64,000 nt of DNA, from NCBI RefSeq assembly GCF_046054195.1, contig NZ_JBEQCS010000002.1:186001-250000 (forward strand), read 5' to 3'. Shown here one piece after another: positions 42,393-52,500 of this stretch (positions within the stretch are counted from its first letter, which is position 1; every line of letters begins with the position of its first letter). The position numbers were made by a program, and so were the translations under genes. Below the pieces are notes generated by a model. The model was given only the letters and a program-made list of their open reading frames with translations. It was not told the DNA's origin and made no database searches. Source of the stretch: Celerinatantimonas sp046054195 (lineage in GTDB: Bacteria; Pseudomonadota; Gammaproteobacteria; Enterobacterales; Celerinatantimonadaceae).

Positions 42393-45300
42393 TTATTCGT
42401 GATGTTTGACGCGTTGATGCAACTGCTGTATTGACATTACTGATGAACGGTTATCAGCATTATGTGCAAGACAGGTTGCAAAAGCACCGTTGAGAGTGGT
42501 TGAGTAATTCACTTTACCCTGCAGTGCGGCTGCGCGCAGCTGTTTAGAGTCGTGAATGGCTTTACGACCTTCGGTTGTATTAACGATATAAGTGTATTCA
42601 CCGTTTTTAATCCGGTCATGGATATGTGGCCGCCCTTCATGGACTTTATTGACCAATCGCGGATAAATGCCAGCTTCACCCAATACCACCGCAGTACCAT
42701 GGGTCGCATCAAGATCATAACCCAACGCTTGCAGTTTACGAGCAAGGTCAACGACGCGTTTTTTATCTGAATTACGAACCGATAACAGTACTCGACCGAC
42801 CGCCATGTTGTCATTACCAATTCCCAACTCAGCTTTAGCATAAGCCTGCGCGAAGGTTTCCCCAACACCCATTGCTTCACCCGTTGAGCGCATTTCTGGC
42901 CCTAAAATTGGGTCAACACCTGGGAATTTATTAAATGGCAAGACCACTTCTTTCACTGAGAAGTAAGGTGGAATGACCTCTTTGGTAAAGCCCTGTTGAG
43001 TTAAACTCTCACCGACCATGACACGGGCAGCAATTTTGGCCAATTGCACGCCAGTTGCTTTGGATACAAATGGGACCGTACGAGCAGCACGAGGGTTCAC
43101 TTCAATCAGGTAGATATCGTTTTTCTTAACCGCGAACTGAACGTTCATCAGGCCAATTACGCCAAGCTCAAGCGCCAGCGCTTTCACCTGTTCACGCATT
43201 TGATCCTGAATTTCATGGCTCAGCGAGTATGGTGGCAATGAGCAAGCAGAGTCACCAGAGTGCACCCCAGCCTGTTCGATATGTTCCATAATCCCGCCGA
43301 TAACAACCAGCTCACCATCACAAACTGCATCGACATCAACTTCAATCGCATCGTCAAGGAAGTGATCAAGGAGCACTGGCGATTCGTTAGAGACGCTTAC
43401 CGCTTCATTAAAGTAACGGCGCAAATCAGCTTCGTCGTATACGATTTCCATCGCCCGACCACCGAGTACATACGACGGGCGTACCACCAGCGGATAACCA
43501 ATCTCCATCGCTTTAGCGACAGCATCAGTAATAGTTGTAACAGTTGCGTTTTGTGGCTGTTTTAGATCAAGGCGCTGTACAGCCTGCTGGAATCGCTCAC
43601 GGTCTTCCGCGCGGTCGATGGCATCTGGTGACGTACCGATAATTGGCACACCCGCAGCTTCTAAATCACGAGCCAATTTCAGAGGCGTCTGCCCACCGTA
43701 TTGAACAATTACACCGACAGGTTTCTCAACTCGAACGATTTCCAAGACGTCTTCTAAGGTAATCGGTTCAAAATATAACCGGTCAGATGTGTCGTAGTCG
43801 GTTGAAACCGTCTCTGGGTTACAGTTGACCATGATGGTTTCATAACCATCTTCGCGCATGGCCAATGCTGCATGAACACAGCAATAGTCAAACTCAATCC
43901 CTTGGCCAATCCGGTTTGGACCACCGCCAATCACCATGATTTTTTTACGATCAGAGGGGTTTGCTTCGCACTCATCATCGTAGCTTGAGTACATATAAGC
44001 TGTATCAGTGGCAAACTCAGCCGCACAAGTATCAACTCGTTTGTATATTGGCAAAATGCTATGACGCTGACGCAATTTGCGAATTTCACCTTCGCTAACG
44101 CCAGTTAAAGCGGCGAGACGCAAATCGCTAAAGCCTTTACGTTTCAGTCGGCGCAGTTCCTGCTCGGTTAATCCCGCAAACCCGGCTTTTTCAACTTCGA
44201 GCTCATCTTTGATGAGATCTTCAATCTGAACTAAGAACCAACGGTCGATTTTGGTCAGTTTAAAGACATCTTCAATACTCATACCCGCACGAAAAGCATC
44301 GCCGATATACCAGATACGTTCAGCGCCGACATCAATTAATTGATGGCGAATTTCGCTCATCGCATCTTCAGAGCTCAAATCAACTTTTGGATCAAATCCA
44401 GATGCGCCAACTTCTAAGCCGCGCAACGCTTTATGCAGTGACTCTTGTTGGTTACGACCAATGGCCATGACTTCCCCAACAGATTTCATCTGGGTTGTCA
44501 GGCGATCATTACATCCTGCGAATTTTTCAAAGTTAAAGCGTGGAATTTTGGTAACTACGTAATCAATCGATGGTTCAAATGACGCTGGAGTACGACCACC
44601 GGTGATGTCGTTGTGCAACTCATCCAACGTATAACCAACTGCCAGTTTTGCCGCAACTTTAGCAATCGGGAAACCTGTCGCTTTAGAAGCCAAGGCTGAT
44701 GAGCGTGACACCCGAGGGTTCATCTCAATAATGACCATTCGACCATCATCAGGGTTGATACCAAACTGGACGTTTGAACCGCCTGTTTCAACACCAATTT
44801 CACGCAAAACTGCCAACGAGGCATTTCGCATAATCTGATATTCTTTATCAGACAAGGTTTGCGCTGGAGCCACTGTAATCGAGTCCCCAGTGTGCACTCC
44901 CATTGGGTCAAAGTTTTCAATTGAACAGACAATGATACAGTTATCCGCTTTGTCACGAATAACTTCCATTTCATATTCTTTCCAGCCAATGAGGCTTTCA
45001 TCGATAAGCAACTCATTGGTAGGCGATAAGTCTAACCCGCGTGCGCAGATTTCTTCGAACTCATCTTTATTATAAGCGATCCCGCCACCGCTACCGCCCA
45101 TCGTAAAGGAAGGACGAATGATGCAAGGAAAACCAACCTGATCCAGCACCGCGTTGGCTTCATCCATATTATGAGCAAGGCCTGAGCGAGGACATGCTAA
45201 GCCAATCTTGCGCATCGCTTCATCAAAACGATGGCGGTCTTCAGCTTTGTCAATCGCATCCGCAGTTGCGCCAATCATTTCAACGCCATATTTGGCTAAC

Positions 45301-45620
45301 ACACCACGACGTTCTAGATCCAATGCGCAGTTCAAAGCAGTCTGGCCACCCATGGTTGGCAAAATCGCTTCTGGCTGTTCTTTTTCAATAATTCGTTCAA
45401 CAACTTCCCAATGAATTGGCTCGATATATGTTGCATCAGCCATATCTGGGTCAGTCATAATCGTTGCAGGGTTTGAGTTAACCAGTACGACTCGATACCC
45501 TTCCTCGCGCAGCGCTTTACACGCCTGTGCACCGGAGTAATCAAATTCACAGGCCTGACCGATCACAATCGGGCCAGCACCTAGAATCAAAATCGTTTTT
45601 AAATCATTACGTTTTGGCAT
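42393..45620 (-). CDS. carB: Carbamoyl-phosphate synthase large subunit
   Basis: Makes carbamoyl phosphate for arginine and pyrimidine synthesis. 1075 residues, with two homologous ATP-grasp halves: the first starts TILILGAGPIVIGQACEFDYSGAQ, the second KKIMVIGGGPNRIGQGIEFDYCC. GGSGGGIAYN and GGRAMEIVY are the ATP-grasp glycine loops. The C-terminal allosteric domain is present. It lies 18 bases downstream of carA. Confidence 0.98.
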   Translation of the reverse strand: MPKRNDLKTILILGAGPIVIGQACEFDYSGAQACKALREEGYRVVLVNSNPATIMTDPDMADATYIEPIHWEVVERIIEKEQPEAILPTMGGQTALNCALDLERRGVLAKYGVEMIGATADAIDKAEDRHRFDEAMRKIGLACPRSGLAHNMDEANAVLDQVGFPCIIRPSFTMGGSGGGIAYNKDEFEEICARGLDLSPTNELLIDESLIGWKEYEMEVIRDKADNCIIVCSIENFDPMGVHTGDSITVAPAQTLSDKEYQIMRNASLAVLREIGVETGGSNVQFGINPDDGRMVIIEMNPRVSRSSALASKATGFPIAKVAAKLAVGYTLDELHNDITGGRTPASFEPSIDYVVTKIPRFNFEKFAGCNDRLTTQMKSVGEVMAIGRNQQESLHKALRGLEVGASGFDPKVDLSSEDAMSEIRHQLIDVGAERIWYIGDAFRAGMSIEDVFKLTKIDRWFLVQIEDLIKDELEVEKAGFAGLTEQELRRLKRKGFSDLRLAALTGVSEGEIRKLRQRHSILPIYKRVDTCAAEFATDTAYMYSSYDDECEANPSDRKKIMVIGGGPNRIGQGIEFDYCCVHAALAMREDGYETIMVNCNPETVSTDYDTSDRLYFEPITLEDVLEIVRVEKPVGVIVQYGGQTPLKLARDLEAAGVPIIGTSPDAIDRAEDRERFQQAVQRLDLKQPQNATVTTITDAVAKAMEIGYPLVVRPSYVLGGRAMEIVYDEADLRRYFNEAVSVSNESPVLLDHFLDDAIEVDVDAVCDGELVVIGGIMEHIEQAGVHSGDSACSLPPYSLSHEIQDQMREQVKALALELGVIGLMNVQFAVKKNDIYLIEVNPRAARTVPFVSKATGVQLAKIAARVMVGESLTQQGFTKEVIPPYFSVKEVVLPFNKFPGVDPILGPEMRSTGEAMGVGETFAQAYAKAELGIGNDNMAVGRVLLSVRNSDKKRVVDLARKLQALGYDLDATHGTAVVLGEAGIYPRLVNKVHEGRPHIHDRIKNGEYTYIVNTTEGRKAIHDSKQLRAAALQGKVNYSTTLNGAFATCLAHNADNRSSVMSIQQLHQRVKHHE

Positions 45621-45638
45621 AGTAAGAGCAATCCTCGA

Positions 45639-46781
45639 TTAAGCTGACAGAGACTGGCGATGTTGTTCAATCAACTCGATAAAGTGATCAAACAATGGCG
45701 CTGCATCGTGTGGGCCCGGGCTTGCTTCTGGGTGTCCCTGGAAACTAAAGGCCGGTTTATCTTTGCGATGAATCCCCTGTAAGCTACCATCGAACAATGA
45801 CACGTGAGTGACTTCAAGACACTCTGGCAGGTTATCACCATCCACAGCAAAACCGTGGTTCTGAGCGGTAATCATCACACGATTCGCTTTTAAGTCTTTC
45901 ACCGGGTGGTTGCCACCATGGTGGCCGAACTTCATTTTTACAGTATGTGCACCGCTAGCAAGCCCCAGTAACTGGTGACCTAAACAAATGCCAAAAATAG
46001 GAATCGATTTTTCCAAAAAGACTTGGATAGCTTTAATGGCATAATCGCAAGGCTCTGGGTCACCAGGACCATTGGATAAAAAGATGCCATCTGGATTCAG
46101 TTTAAGCACTTCTTCGGCAGGAGTTTGCGCTGGAACGACGGTTAATTTACAACCTCTGTCCACCAGCAAGCGCAGAATATTGCGTTTTGCTCCAAAATCG
46201 TAAGCGACAACATGATATGGCAGTGACTCAGGCTCTTTAAAACCATGGCCAAGTTCCCAACTACCCTGTTGCCAAGTGTATGATTTATCGGTTGTAACTT
46301 CTTTGGCTAAATCCATACCTTTAAGACCACTGAACTGCTTAGCCAGAGCTAATCCTTGTTCAGCATCAATATTGTCATCACTAATGATACAACCACGCTG
46401 AGCACCTTTTTCACGTAAAATACGTGTCAGTTTACGTGTATCAATATCAGCAATGGCGACAACTTGTTTTTCTTTTAGGTATTCACTTAAAGATTGTTCA
46501 GATCGGAAGTTACTAGCAAGGAGAGGTAAATCACGAATAACGAGGCCACAAGCTTCAATTTTGGAGGATTCTTCGTCTTCGGGATTGGTTCCGTAATTTC
46601 CAATGTGGGGATAAGTGAGAGTAACAATTTGGCGGGAATAAGAAGGATCGGTAAGTATTTCTTGGTATCCTGTCATCGAAGTATTAAAAACAACTTCCCC
46701 GATGGCATGACCACCGGCTCCGACCGCAGTACCGTGAAAAACGGTCCCGTCTTCTAAGACCAGCAATGCTGACTTGCTCAA
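45639..46781 (-). CDS. carA: Carbamoyl-phosphate synthase small subunit
   Basis: The glutaminase subunit that supplies ammonia to CarB, 380 residues. The class I amidotransferase catalytic cysteine is in PIFGICLGHQLLGLASG and the His/Glu pair in FQGHPEASPGPHD. The start is TTG 46781 with a near-perfect AGGAGG six bases upstream. An ArgR-type operator lies 34-51 bases before it. Confidence 0.98.
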   Translation of the reverse strand: MSKSALLVLEDGTVFHGTAVGAGGHAIGEVVFNTSMTGYQEILTDPSYSRQIVTLTYPHIGNYGTNPEDEESSKIEACGLVIRDLPLLASNFRSEQSLSEYLKEKQVVAIADIDTRKLTRILREKGAQRGCIISDDNIDAEQGLALAKQFSGLKGMDLAKEVTTDKSYTWQQGSWELGHGFKEPESLPYHVVAYDFGAKRNILRLLVDRGCKLTVVPAQTPAEEVLKLNPDGIFLSNGPGDPEPCDYAIKAIQVFLEKSIPIFGICLGHQLLGLASGAHTVKMKFGHHGGNHPVKDLKANRVMITAQNHGFAVDGDNLPECLEVTHVSLFDGSLQGIHRKDKPAFSFQGHPEASPGPHDAAPLFDHFIELIEQHRQSLSA

Positions 46782-46814
46782 GGCAACCTCCTAACTAGAG
46801 CATCGACACGTGGA

Positions 46815-46832
46815 ACTGAATCTAAATTCAGC
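46815..46832. promoter_or_regulatory. ArgR-type operator (ARG box) upstream of carA
   Basis: Contains TGAAT-CTAA-ATTCA (46817-46830), both half-sites perfect against the consensus TNTGAATWWWWATTCANW; one C interrupts the central W run. A weaker TATGAAA half-site follows at 46833. ArgR repression of carAB is known in enteric bacteria. Confidence 0.7.
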
Positions 46833-47339
46833 TATGAAATTTTGGCAAATTGCGCGGAATATACACGAGAAAATGGCAAAGATCTAGCTCTTTCTTGCCT
46901 TGATTGTCCCGCGGTTACCACACAAGTAGCCATTAATTCTTTTCGGAACTTTGAATTTAAATGCTAATTTTTTACATATATAATCAAAATATAACTTTTT
47001 AGACGAATGATCAATGCCCATGAAATGGTTATTCAACAACCTTTCAAAGAACATTAAAAAGCTATTTAGTCGTCATTTAACAGGGATAATGCATAATTTT
47101 GCGCTCAAATCATCGACTCAGATCATATTTTTGTTAGCGAATTTTCTATCTCATGTACGAATAAAATACCGCCTTAATTAATATACAAAGAAACTCATGT
47201 TCCTGATTAGGCTTATGTGCTAAATTTCAACCGTTTTACACTATTAAATATATCCACACCCCAGAAGAGACTTCCACCAAGAGAAAGACACTGTGGTAAA
47301 GCGGAACAAAATCAAAATAAATCCCTCCTAGGAGTTTTT
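46833..47339. other. AT-rich intergenic region between carA and the symporter gene
   Basis: About 500 bases. A 55-codon basic frame (47014-47181) has no ribosome site and I do not call it. The end of the region carries the TAGGAG site that sets the start of the symporter at 47340. The promoters of both divergent units must lie here; none is clear by eye. Confidence 0.5.
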
Positions 47340-48593
47340 GTGTTTTTTAAGAGCAAATATTTTAAAAATGTCGGTGTACAGGTCATCATCGCGATGGTTA
47401 TCGGCTCGTTAGTTGGTTCACTAATGGGGGCTAAGGCGGCAATGTTTGCCCCTTTAGGCACCATCTTTATTAACTTAATCCAAATGCTGGTCATTCCATT
47501 GGTTGTCGTTGCCATCATCGTGGGTTCAGCAAGCCTCGGCAATGGAACGAACACCGGTAAAGTCGGCGGTGCGACGTTATTATTCTTTACCGTTACTTCA
47601 GCGTTAGCCGTTGCTTTGGCATTAGGATTGGGCGCAATATTTACCCCAGGAGCAGGGATAGATATTCATGCTATTGATGCCCATTTTTCCACGCAGTATG
47701 CCAACAAAGGGCAAATTGCTGGTTTTTGGCCGACGATTATCGCAATGATCCCCACCAATCTGTTCCAATCACTGAGCCATGAAAAAATTATTCAAATTTT
47801 AGTGTTTTGTATGTTTTTCGGTATTGGCCTGTCTAAATTACCCAAAGAGCGCAGAGAACCGCTCACCGCGGGGATTCAAGCTGTTTGTGATGTGTTGATC
47901 TGGATGATTAATAAAGTCATGTTAGTCGCCCCGATTGGTGTTTTTGGACTGATGGCTAAAGCAGTTGGTAACTACGGATTTTCGCTGCTCAGTGATGTTC
48001 TACAGCTGTTTTGGGTCTTTGTGCTCGGCATTGCGATTTTTGGCTTTATTATTTATCCACTGTTAGTCCAATTGCTCAGCTCGACCTCAGCAATTGCATT
48101 TATTAAGGCCATGAAAAAGCCTCAAGTTGTGGCGCTTTCGACCGCCTCTTCGATGGCGACTTTACCTGTGAATATGGAAACGGTTGAAAAAGAACTGAAC
48201 GTTTCGAACTCAACCACATCATTTGTCTTGCCTTTGGGCGCAACCATTAACATGACAGGTGGAGCAATCTACTATGGTTTAGTTGCTATGTTTTTCGCCC
48301 AACTTTTCCATGTTCACTTAGGCCTTGGCGCTTATTGCGCCATTATTGCCACAGCCACTATCGGCGCAGTTGGTCAAGCAGGCGTACCCGGCCCAACCTT
48401 TTTGGTGGTTGCCGTGTTACTGGCTGCAAACATTCCGATTCAAGGATTGCCATTGTTATTTGCGCTGGATCGGATTTTCGACATGATCAGAACGGCTCTA
48501 AATATCACTGGTGATGCAGCAACTGCAGTCATTGTAGATGGGTTAGTTACTGAAACCGCTGCGCCAATTTCTAGCTCACAAGCCGATTTATAG
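47340..48593 (+). CDS. Dicarboxylate/amino acid:cation symporter (DAACS family)
   Basis: About 417 residues with the glutamate-transporter fold. It has IQMLVIPLVVVAIIVGSASL, the serine-rich re-entrant loop STASSMATLPVNM, LPLGATINMTGGAIYYG, GQAGVPGPTFLVVA and the final DRIFDMIRTALNITGDAATA motif, the substrate and cation site. It imports glutamate, aspartate or C4-dicarboxylates with H+ or Na+. I choose GTG 47340 because TAGGAG lies six bases upstream. The frame is open from 47217, but those 41 extra codons lack family similarity. The gene stands alone and is followed by a terminator. Confidence 0.9.
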   Translation: MFFKSKYFKNVGVQVIIAMVIGSLVGSLMGAKAAMFAPLGTIFINLIQMLVIPLVVVAIIVGSASLGNGTNTGKVGGATLLFFTVTSALAVALALGLGAIFTPGAGIDIHAIDAHFSTQYANKGQIAGFWPTIIAMIPTNLFQSLSHEKIIQILVFCMFFGIGLSKLPKERREPLTAGIQAVCDVLIWMINKVMLVAPIGVFGLMAKAVGNYGFSLLSDVLQLFWVFVLGIAIFGFIIYPLLVQLLSSTSAIAFIKAMKKPQVVALSTASSMATLPVNMETVEKELNVSNSTTSFVLPLGATINMTGGAIYYGLVAMFFAQLFHVHLGLGAYCAIIATATIGAVGQAGVPGPTFLVVAVLLAANIPIQGLPLLFALDRIFDMIRTALNITGDAATAVIVDGLVTETAAPISSSQADL

Positions 48594-48601
48594 ATTGGCC
48601 C

Positions 48602-48634
48602 AAGCATTCAGCCTGTTCATTGGGCTGAATGCTT
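48602..48634 (+). terminator. Terminator of the symporter gene
   Basis: A 12-bp perfect stem (AAGCATTCAGCC / GGCTGAATGCTT) with a 9-base loop, 8 bases beyond the stop. The following T tract is weak. Confidence 0.7.
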
Positions 48635-48732
48635 ATCCTCATTTGTGCCAATCAAATTTTCGCTCATCAAAGCAACGCGCAAATTCCCCCGCTTAACCCC
48701 ATAATAATATTTAATTTTTCCATTAAACACTA

Positions 48733-48761
48733 TTGACATAATAATAACTAATTTGCTTAAT
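48733..48761 (+). promoter_or_regulatory. Candidate promoter of the peptide ABC transporter operon
   Basis: Consensus TTGACA (48733-48738), a 17-base spacer and a weaker CTTAAT -10 (48756-48761), about 110 bases before the first start codon. Confidence 0.5.
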
Positions 48762-48878
48762 AGAGTTAGGATAAAATTCTGAAAACTATTGTTCTAGCGA
48801 GACTGACAATCGCTCTTGGAGTTTTACAAACTCGACATTTTCGAACAATCGCTCCGTTTCATGACATGGAATGTGCTT

Positions 48879-50639
48879 ATGAATTTATTAAAATTATTAC
48901 CGCTTGCGGCAATCGTGGCCGCAAGTAGTGCGTTTGCTCAAGCGCCTAAAGTTCTTAAATATGCTGGTGATAGTGCCCCTCGCACCTTAGATCCTGCTCA
49001 AGCAGGTACGCTTTATAGTAACGAAATCGTCACCGCCATTTATGACACGCTCTATCAATACAAGTATTTTAAAGTACCGTATCAGTTAGAACCTGATTTA
49101 GCCCAAAGCATGCCAGAAGTATCTAAAGATGGATTAACTTACACCATCAAGATTAAACATGGGGTTCATTTTACGGATGACCCGGCGTTTAAAAATGGCC
49201 AAGGGCGCGAAGTCACGGCACAAGATTTTATCTACTCAATTAAGCGCAACTTTGATCCTAAATCGCGCTCGCAAGGGCAATGGTTATGGGCGGGGAAAAT
49301 TGTCGGTTTAGACCAGTGGGCCAAAGATGGCGCAGATTATCAAAAATCGGTCGCCGGACTCAAAGCGCTTGACCGCTATACGATTCAAATCAAGCTGACG
49401 CAACCATATCCTCAACTGCTTTATACTTTCGCTATGGGTTTTTCTGGCGTCATTGCCCATGAAGTGGTCGATAAATATGGGCGAGAATTTGCCATCCATC
49501 CTGTTGGAAGTGGCCCGTTTAAACTAGTCTCCACTAACTCAACCCAAACGGTGTTAGTTCGTAATAAAAACTATCGCTATGAGGTATTCGATCTCAAACG
49601 TGAAGGTTATGACCCTAAAACGCAATCTCGCTCTGATGCTGAGAAGCTGCAAGGTAAAGCCCTGCCGATGGTTGACCGTGTAGAAGTCAATTGGATTCAA
49701 GAGCCATCGGCTGCATGGAACTCATTTACCAAGGGAAATGAAGTTGTCAACGGCGCCGTTGATGTCAGTCAGATGAATGAAGTGCTCGCCTCTAAAGATC
49801 CGATAAAACTCAAACCTGAATATGCTAAAAAATATAACTATCTAGTTAAACGTGAAATGGGGATGGTCTTTAACCTGTTTAACTTTGATAATGACTACTT
49901 TGGGTTTTCCAAAAATCCGAAAACCAATGCTCAAAATAAAGCACTACGCTGCGCAATTATTAAATCCTTTAGCTGGCCCCAGCGTATCAATCGCTTCTAT
50001 CTTGGTCTTGGCCATGCATATCCTGGCTTTATCATTCCTGGCACTGATGGGTTTGATAAAAATATGGACCGCACCTCAATTACCCAAGATATTCAAGGCG
50101 CCAAGCAGCTTTTAAAAAAATATGGATGGAGTGCTCATAACCTCCCCGTGTTGTATTTTCCGTCCATGGCAACTGTTCGAGATAGACAGTTTTATGAACA
50201 GTTCCGCGGTAACTTAATTAAAATTGGCTATCCGAAAAACAAAATTAAAATTAAAACGTATGCAACCTTTGGGGACTTTAACCGCGATCTTAAAAATAGC
50301 AAAACGATGCTAGCACCAATGGGATGGGGGCTTGATTATCCCGATGCACAAAATACGTTACAGATGTTTTATGGCCCATTCCGCTCACCGGGCTCAAATG
50401 TCGCCAACTATAACAATCCTAAATACAATGCGCTTTACGAAAAAGCCCAATCGCTCCAACCTGGCGCTGAACGCACTGCGATTTATAAGCAGATGAACCA
50501 GATATTGGTCAATGATTGCGTCGGAATTGGCTCATTTTCCAGAACCCATATCTATCTGTGGCATAAAAACGTCATTCAATGGCCAATCAATGATTTTCTC
50601 GGAGATATATTTAAATATATCGATGTGATTCATAAGTAG
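48879..50639 (+). CDS. Peptide ABC transporter substrate-binding protein (SBP_bac_5 family)
   Basis: A periplasmic binding protein of 586 residues. The signal peptide MNLLKLLPLAAIVAASSAFA ends at AFA-QA. The mature chain has the family-5 pattern: PRTLDPAQAGTLYSNEIVTAIYDTLYQY, FTDDPAFKNGQGREVTAQDFIYSIKR and HPVGSGPFKLV. It is longer than typical OppA/DppA (about 510-530 mature). I start at ATG 48879 so that the signal peptide is N-terminal; the frame is open from TTG 48816. It is the first gene of a five-gene ABC operon. The ligand (peptide, nickel chelate or other) is not readable. Confidence 0.9.
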   Translation: MNLLKLLPLAAIVAASSAFAQAPKVLKYAGDSAPRTLDPAQAGTLYSNEIVTAIYDTLYQYKYFKVPYQLEPDLAQSMPEVSKDGLTYTIKIKHGVHFTDDPAFKNGQGREVTAQDFIYSIKRNFDPKSRSQGQWLWAGKIVGLDQWAKDGADYQKSVAGLKALDRYTIQIKLTQPYPQLLYTFAMGFSGVIAHEVVDKYGREFAIHPVGSGPFKLVSTNSTQTVLVRNKNYRYEVFDLKREGYDPKTQSRSDAEKLQGKALPMVDRVEVNWIQEPSAAWNSFTKGNEVVNGAVDVSQMNEVLASKDPIKLKPEYAKKYNYLVKREMGMVFNLFNFDNDYFGFSKNPKTNAQNKALRCAIIKSFSWPQRINRFYLGLGHAYPGFIIPGTDGFDKNMDRTSITQDIQGAKQLLKKYGWSAHNLPVLYFPSMATVRDRQFYEQFRGNLIKIGYPKNKIKIKTYATFGDFNRDLKNSKTMLAPMGWGLDYPDAQNTLQMFYGPFRSPGSNVANYNNPKYNALYEKAQSLQPGAERTAIYKQMNQILVNDCVGIGSFSRTHIYLWHKNVIQWPINDFLGDIFKYIDVIHK

Positions 50640-50647
50640 CGTTAGTG

Positions 50648-51601
50648 ATGCAAACACTTAAATACTGCCTGCGCAAGCTTGGCTATGGAATACCGCTGCT
50701 ATTTGGCGTGACGTTAATCAGTTTCGTACTTATGGTCTATTTTGGGCCAGATAAAACCTACGACTTATTAGGGCGAAACCCAACTGCCGCGCAAATAGCA
50801 GCCATACACCATCAACTGCACTATGATGACCCATTCTGGCTGCGTTATTACGACTACCTAAAACAGATGTTAACGTTTAATTTCGGTTATTCGGATTCAA
50901 GTGGAGAGAAAGTCACCACAGTTTTGGCGCGAACCATTCCCATCTCAATAGAACTTGGCGTGCCCGGCTTTATTATCGGCAACCTAGTAAGCCTAGCCTT
51001 AGGATTATTTGCCGCCTACCACCGTGGTAAATGGTTAGATAAGTTAGTCATTGCATCTTCAGTGGTGGGAATGAGCCTCTCGTATTTAATCATTATCATT
51101 GTGATGCAGCTGATATTTTGCTCCAGCTACGGTCTCAATTGGTTTCCAGTTTATGGCTGGGATGTTCACTCGTTTACCAGCTACCTTTATTACATCAGTG
51201 TGCCAACACTGTGCTCGGTATTGGTGTCAATCGGTTACAGTACCCGCTTCTATCGAGCAATTTTAGTCGAAGAGATGAACAAAGATCATGTGCGTACAGC
51301 ATTAGCATTTGGTCATGGTCCCATGCGGATTTTAATCAAACACATTTTAAAAAATGCACTGATCCCAATTATTACGCGGATCATCTTTTCAATTCCATTC
51401 GTGCTGATTGGCGGGTCACTACTTTTAGAAAGTTTCTTTGGCATTCCCGGCATTGGTTTAACGACCTATAACGCCATCACCACTGGCGATTTACCCGTAG
51501 TCAAGGCCGTCATTACTCTTGTGACGCTGTTATTTATTATCGTGGTCTGTATTGTGGACGTGGTCTACAAAATGGTCGATCCGCGGATTTCACTTAAATA
51601 G
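50648..51601 (+). CDS. ABC transporter permease, DppB/OppB type
   Basis: An inner-membrane permease of about 317 residues with six helices. The first helix GYGIPLLFGVTLISFVLMVYFG is followed by the large periplasmic loop typical of DppB. The cytoplasmic coupling loop is TALAFGHGPMRILIKHILKNALIP, and a FGIPGIGLTTYNAI segment follows. A GTG lies directly before the ATG at 50648. The gene is 8 bases after the binding-protein stop. Confidence 0.93.
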   Translation: MQTLKYCLRKLGYGIPLLFGVTLISFVLMVYFGPDKTYDLLGRNPTAAQIAAIHHQLHYDDPFWLRYYDYLKQMLTFNFGYSDSSGEKVTTVLARTIPISIELGVPGFIIGNLVSLALGLFAAYHRGKWLDKLVIASSVVGMSLSYLIIIIVMQLIFCSSYGLNWFPVYGWDVHSFTSYLYYISVPTLCSVLVSIGYSTRFYRAILVEEMNKDHVRTALAFGHGPMRILIKHILKNALIPIITRIIFSIPFVLIGGSLLLESFFGIPGIGLTTYNAITTGDLPVVKAVITLVTLLFIIVVCIVDVVYKMVDPRISLK

Positions 51602-51609
51602 GAGCCTTT

Positions 51610-52500
51610 GTGAGTCAGATACAACCAATAATAACCGCTTCTGAGAAGTTCACTCACGAGTCGCTGTGGAGCAAGGCATTCACCAAGTTTATCCACGATA
51701 AAATAGGTATGGTGAGCTTAATGATTGTGCTCATCTATCTGGCCATTGCCGTTCTGGTTTGGCTAGGTGTTATAGGACAAGACTGGGATCAGATGATGAC
51801 CAGCGGCTACCAAATGCCAAGTGCCGCCCACTGGTTTGGAACCAATATCAACGGCCAGGATATCTTTGAGCGAGCCATCTACAGCACCAAAGTAGCATTT
51901 GAAGTCGGGATTAGTGTGGCCATCGGAGCCACGGTTCTGGGGGCCCTCATGGGCGCTTTAATGGGCTATTTTACCAATACGATTGTTGATGAACTGCTCC
52001 AATGGGTGATGAATTGTCTTGATTGTATTCCTTACTTTTTACTCGTTGCTGCCATTGCTTTTGCGCTGCCCAATAGCCCCTACTCGATGCATCTGGCCAT
52101 GACCATTACCTTCTGGACCGGTACAGCCAGAGTCATCCGCGCTGAAATGATTAAACTAAAAAATATGGAATTTACCGAAGCGGCCCGAGCGTTAGGCGTA
52201 CCAACCTACAAAATCATCTTTAAACATCTATTACCAAACACCTCACATATTTTGCTGGTTGATATGACGTTATTGTTTATCTCAGCAATTAAAAGTGAAG
52301 TGATCCTGAGCTTTTTGGGGATTGGCATTAAAAATGGGGTGAGCTGGGGCATTATGCTTGCCACCGCGGGCACAGAAGTCACCGGGGGCCATTTTAGTAA
52401 CTTTTTTGCCGCCTCCGGCATGCTGTTTGTTTTGGTATTGGCCTTTAATATGTTTTCCGATTCACTTCAGGATGCACTCGATCCAAGGAAGGTGTCGTAA
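51610..52500 (+). CDS. ABC transporter permease, DppC/OppC type
   Basis: A 296-residue inner-membrane permease. The N-terminal OppC_N helix (MVSLMIVLIYLAIAVLVWLG) precedes a periplasmic segment with HWFGTNINGQDIF, matching the family's GTD..GRD..S position. The EAA loop is FTEAARALGVPTYKIIFKHLLPN. The start is GTG 51610 with TAGGAG upstream. Its stop overlaps the next start as TAATG. Confidence 0.93.
   Translation: MSQIQPIITASEKFTHESLWSKAFTKFIHDKIGMVSLMIVLIYLAIAVLVWLGVIGQDWDQMMTSGYQMPSAAHWFGTNINGQDIFERAIYSTKVAFEVGISVAIGATVLGALMGALMGYFTNTIVDELLQWVMNCLDCIPYFLLVAAIAFALPNSPYSMHLAMTITFWTGTARVIRAEMIKLKNMEFTEAARALGVPTYKIIFKHLLPNTSHILLVDMTLLFISAIKSEVILSFLGIGIKNGVSWGIMLATAGTEVTGGHFSNFFAASGMLFVLVLAFNMFSDSLQDALDPRKVS

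Noticed and set aside
47014..47181. 55-codon basic frame between carA and the symporter gene
   Set aside because: No ribosome site, no recognised motif, and AT-rich intergenic composition.
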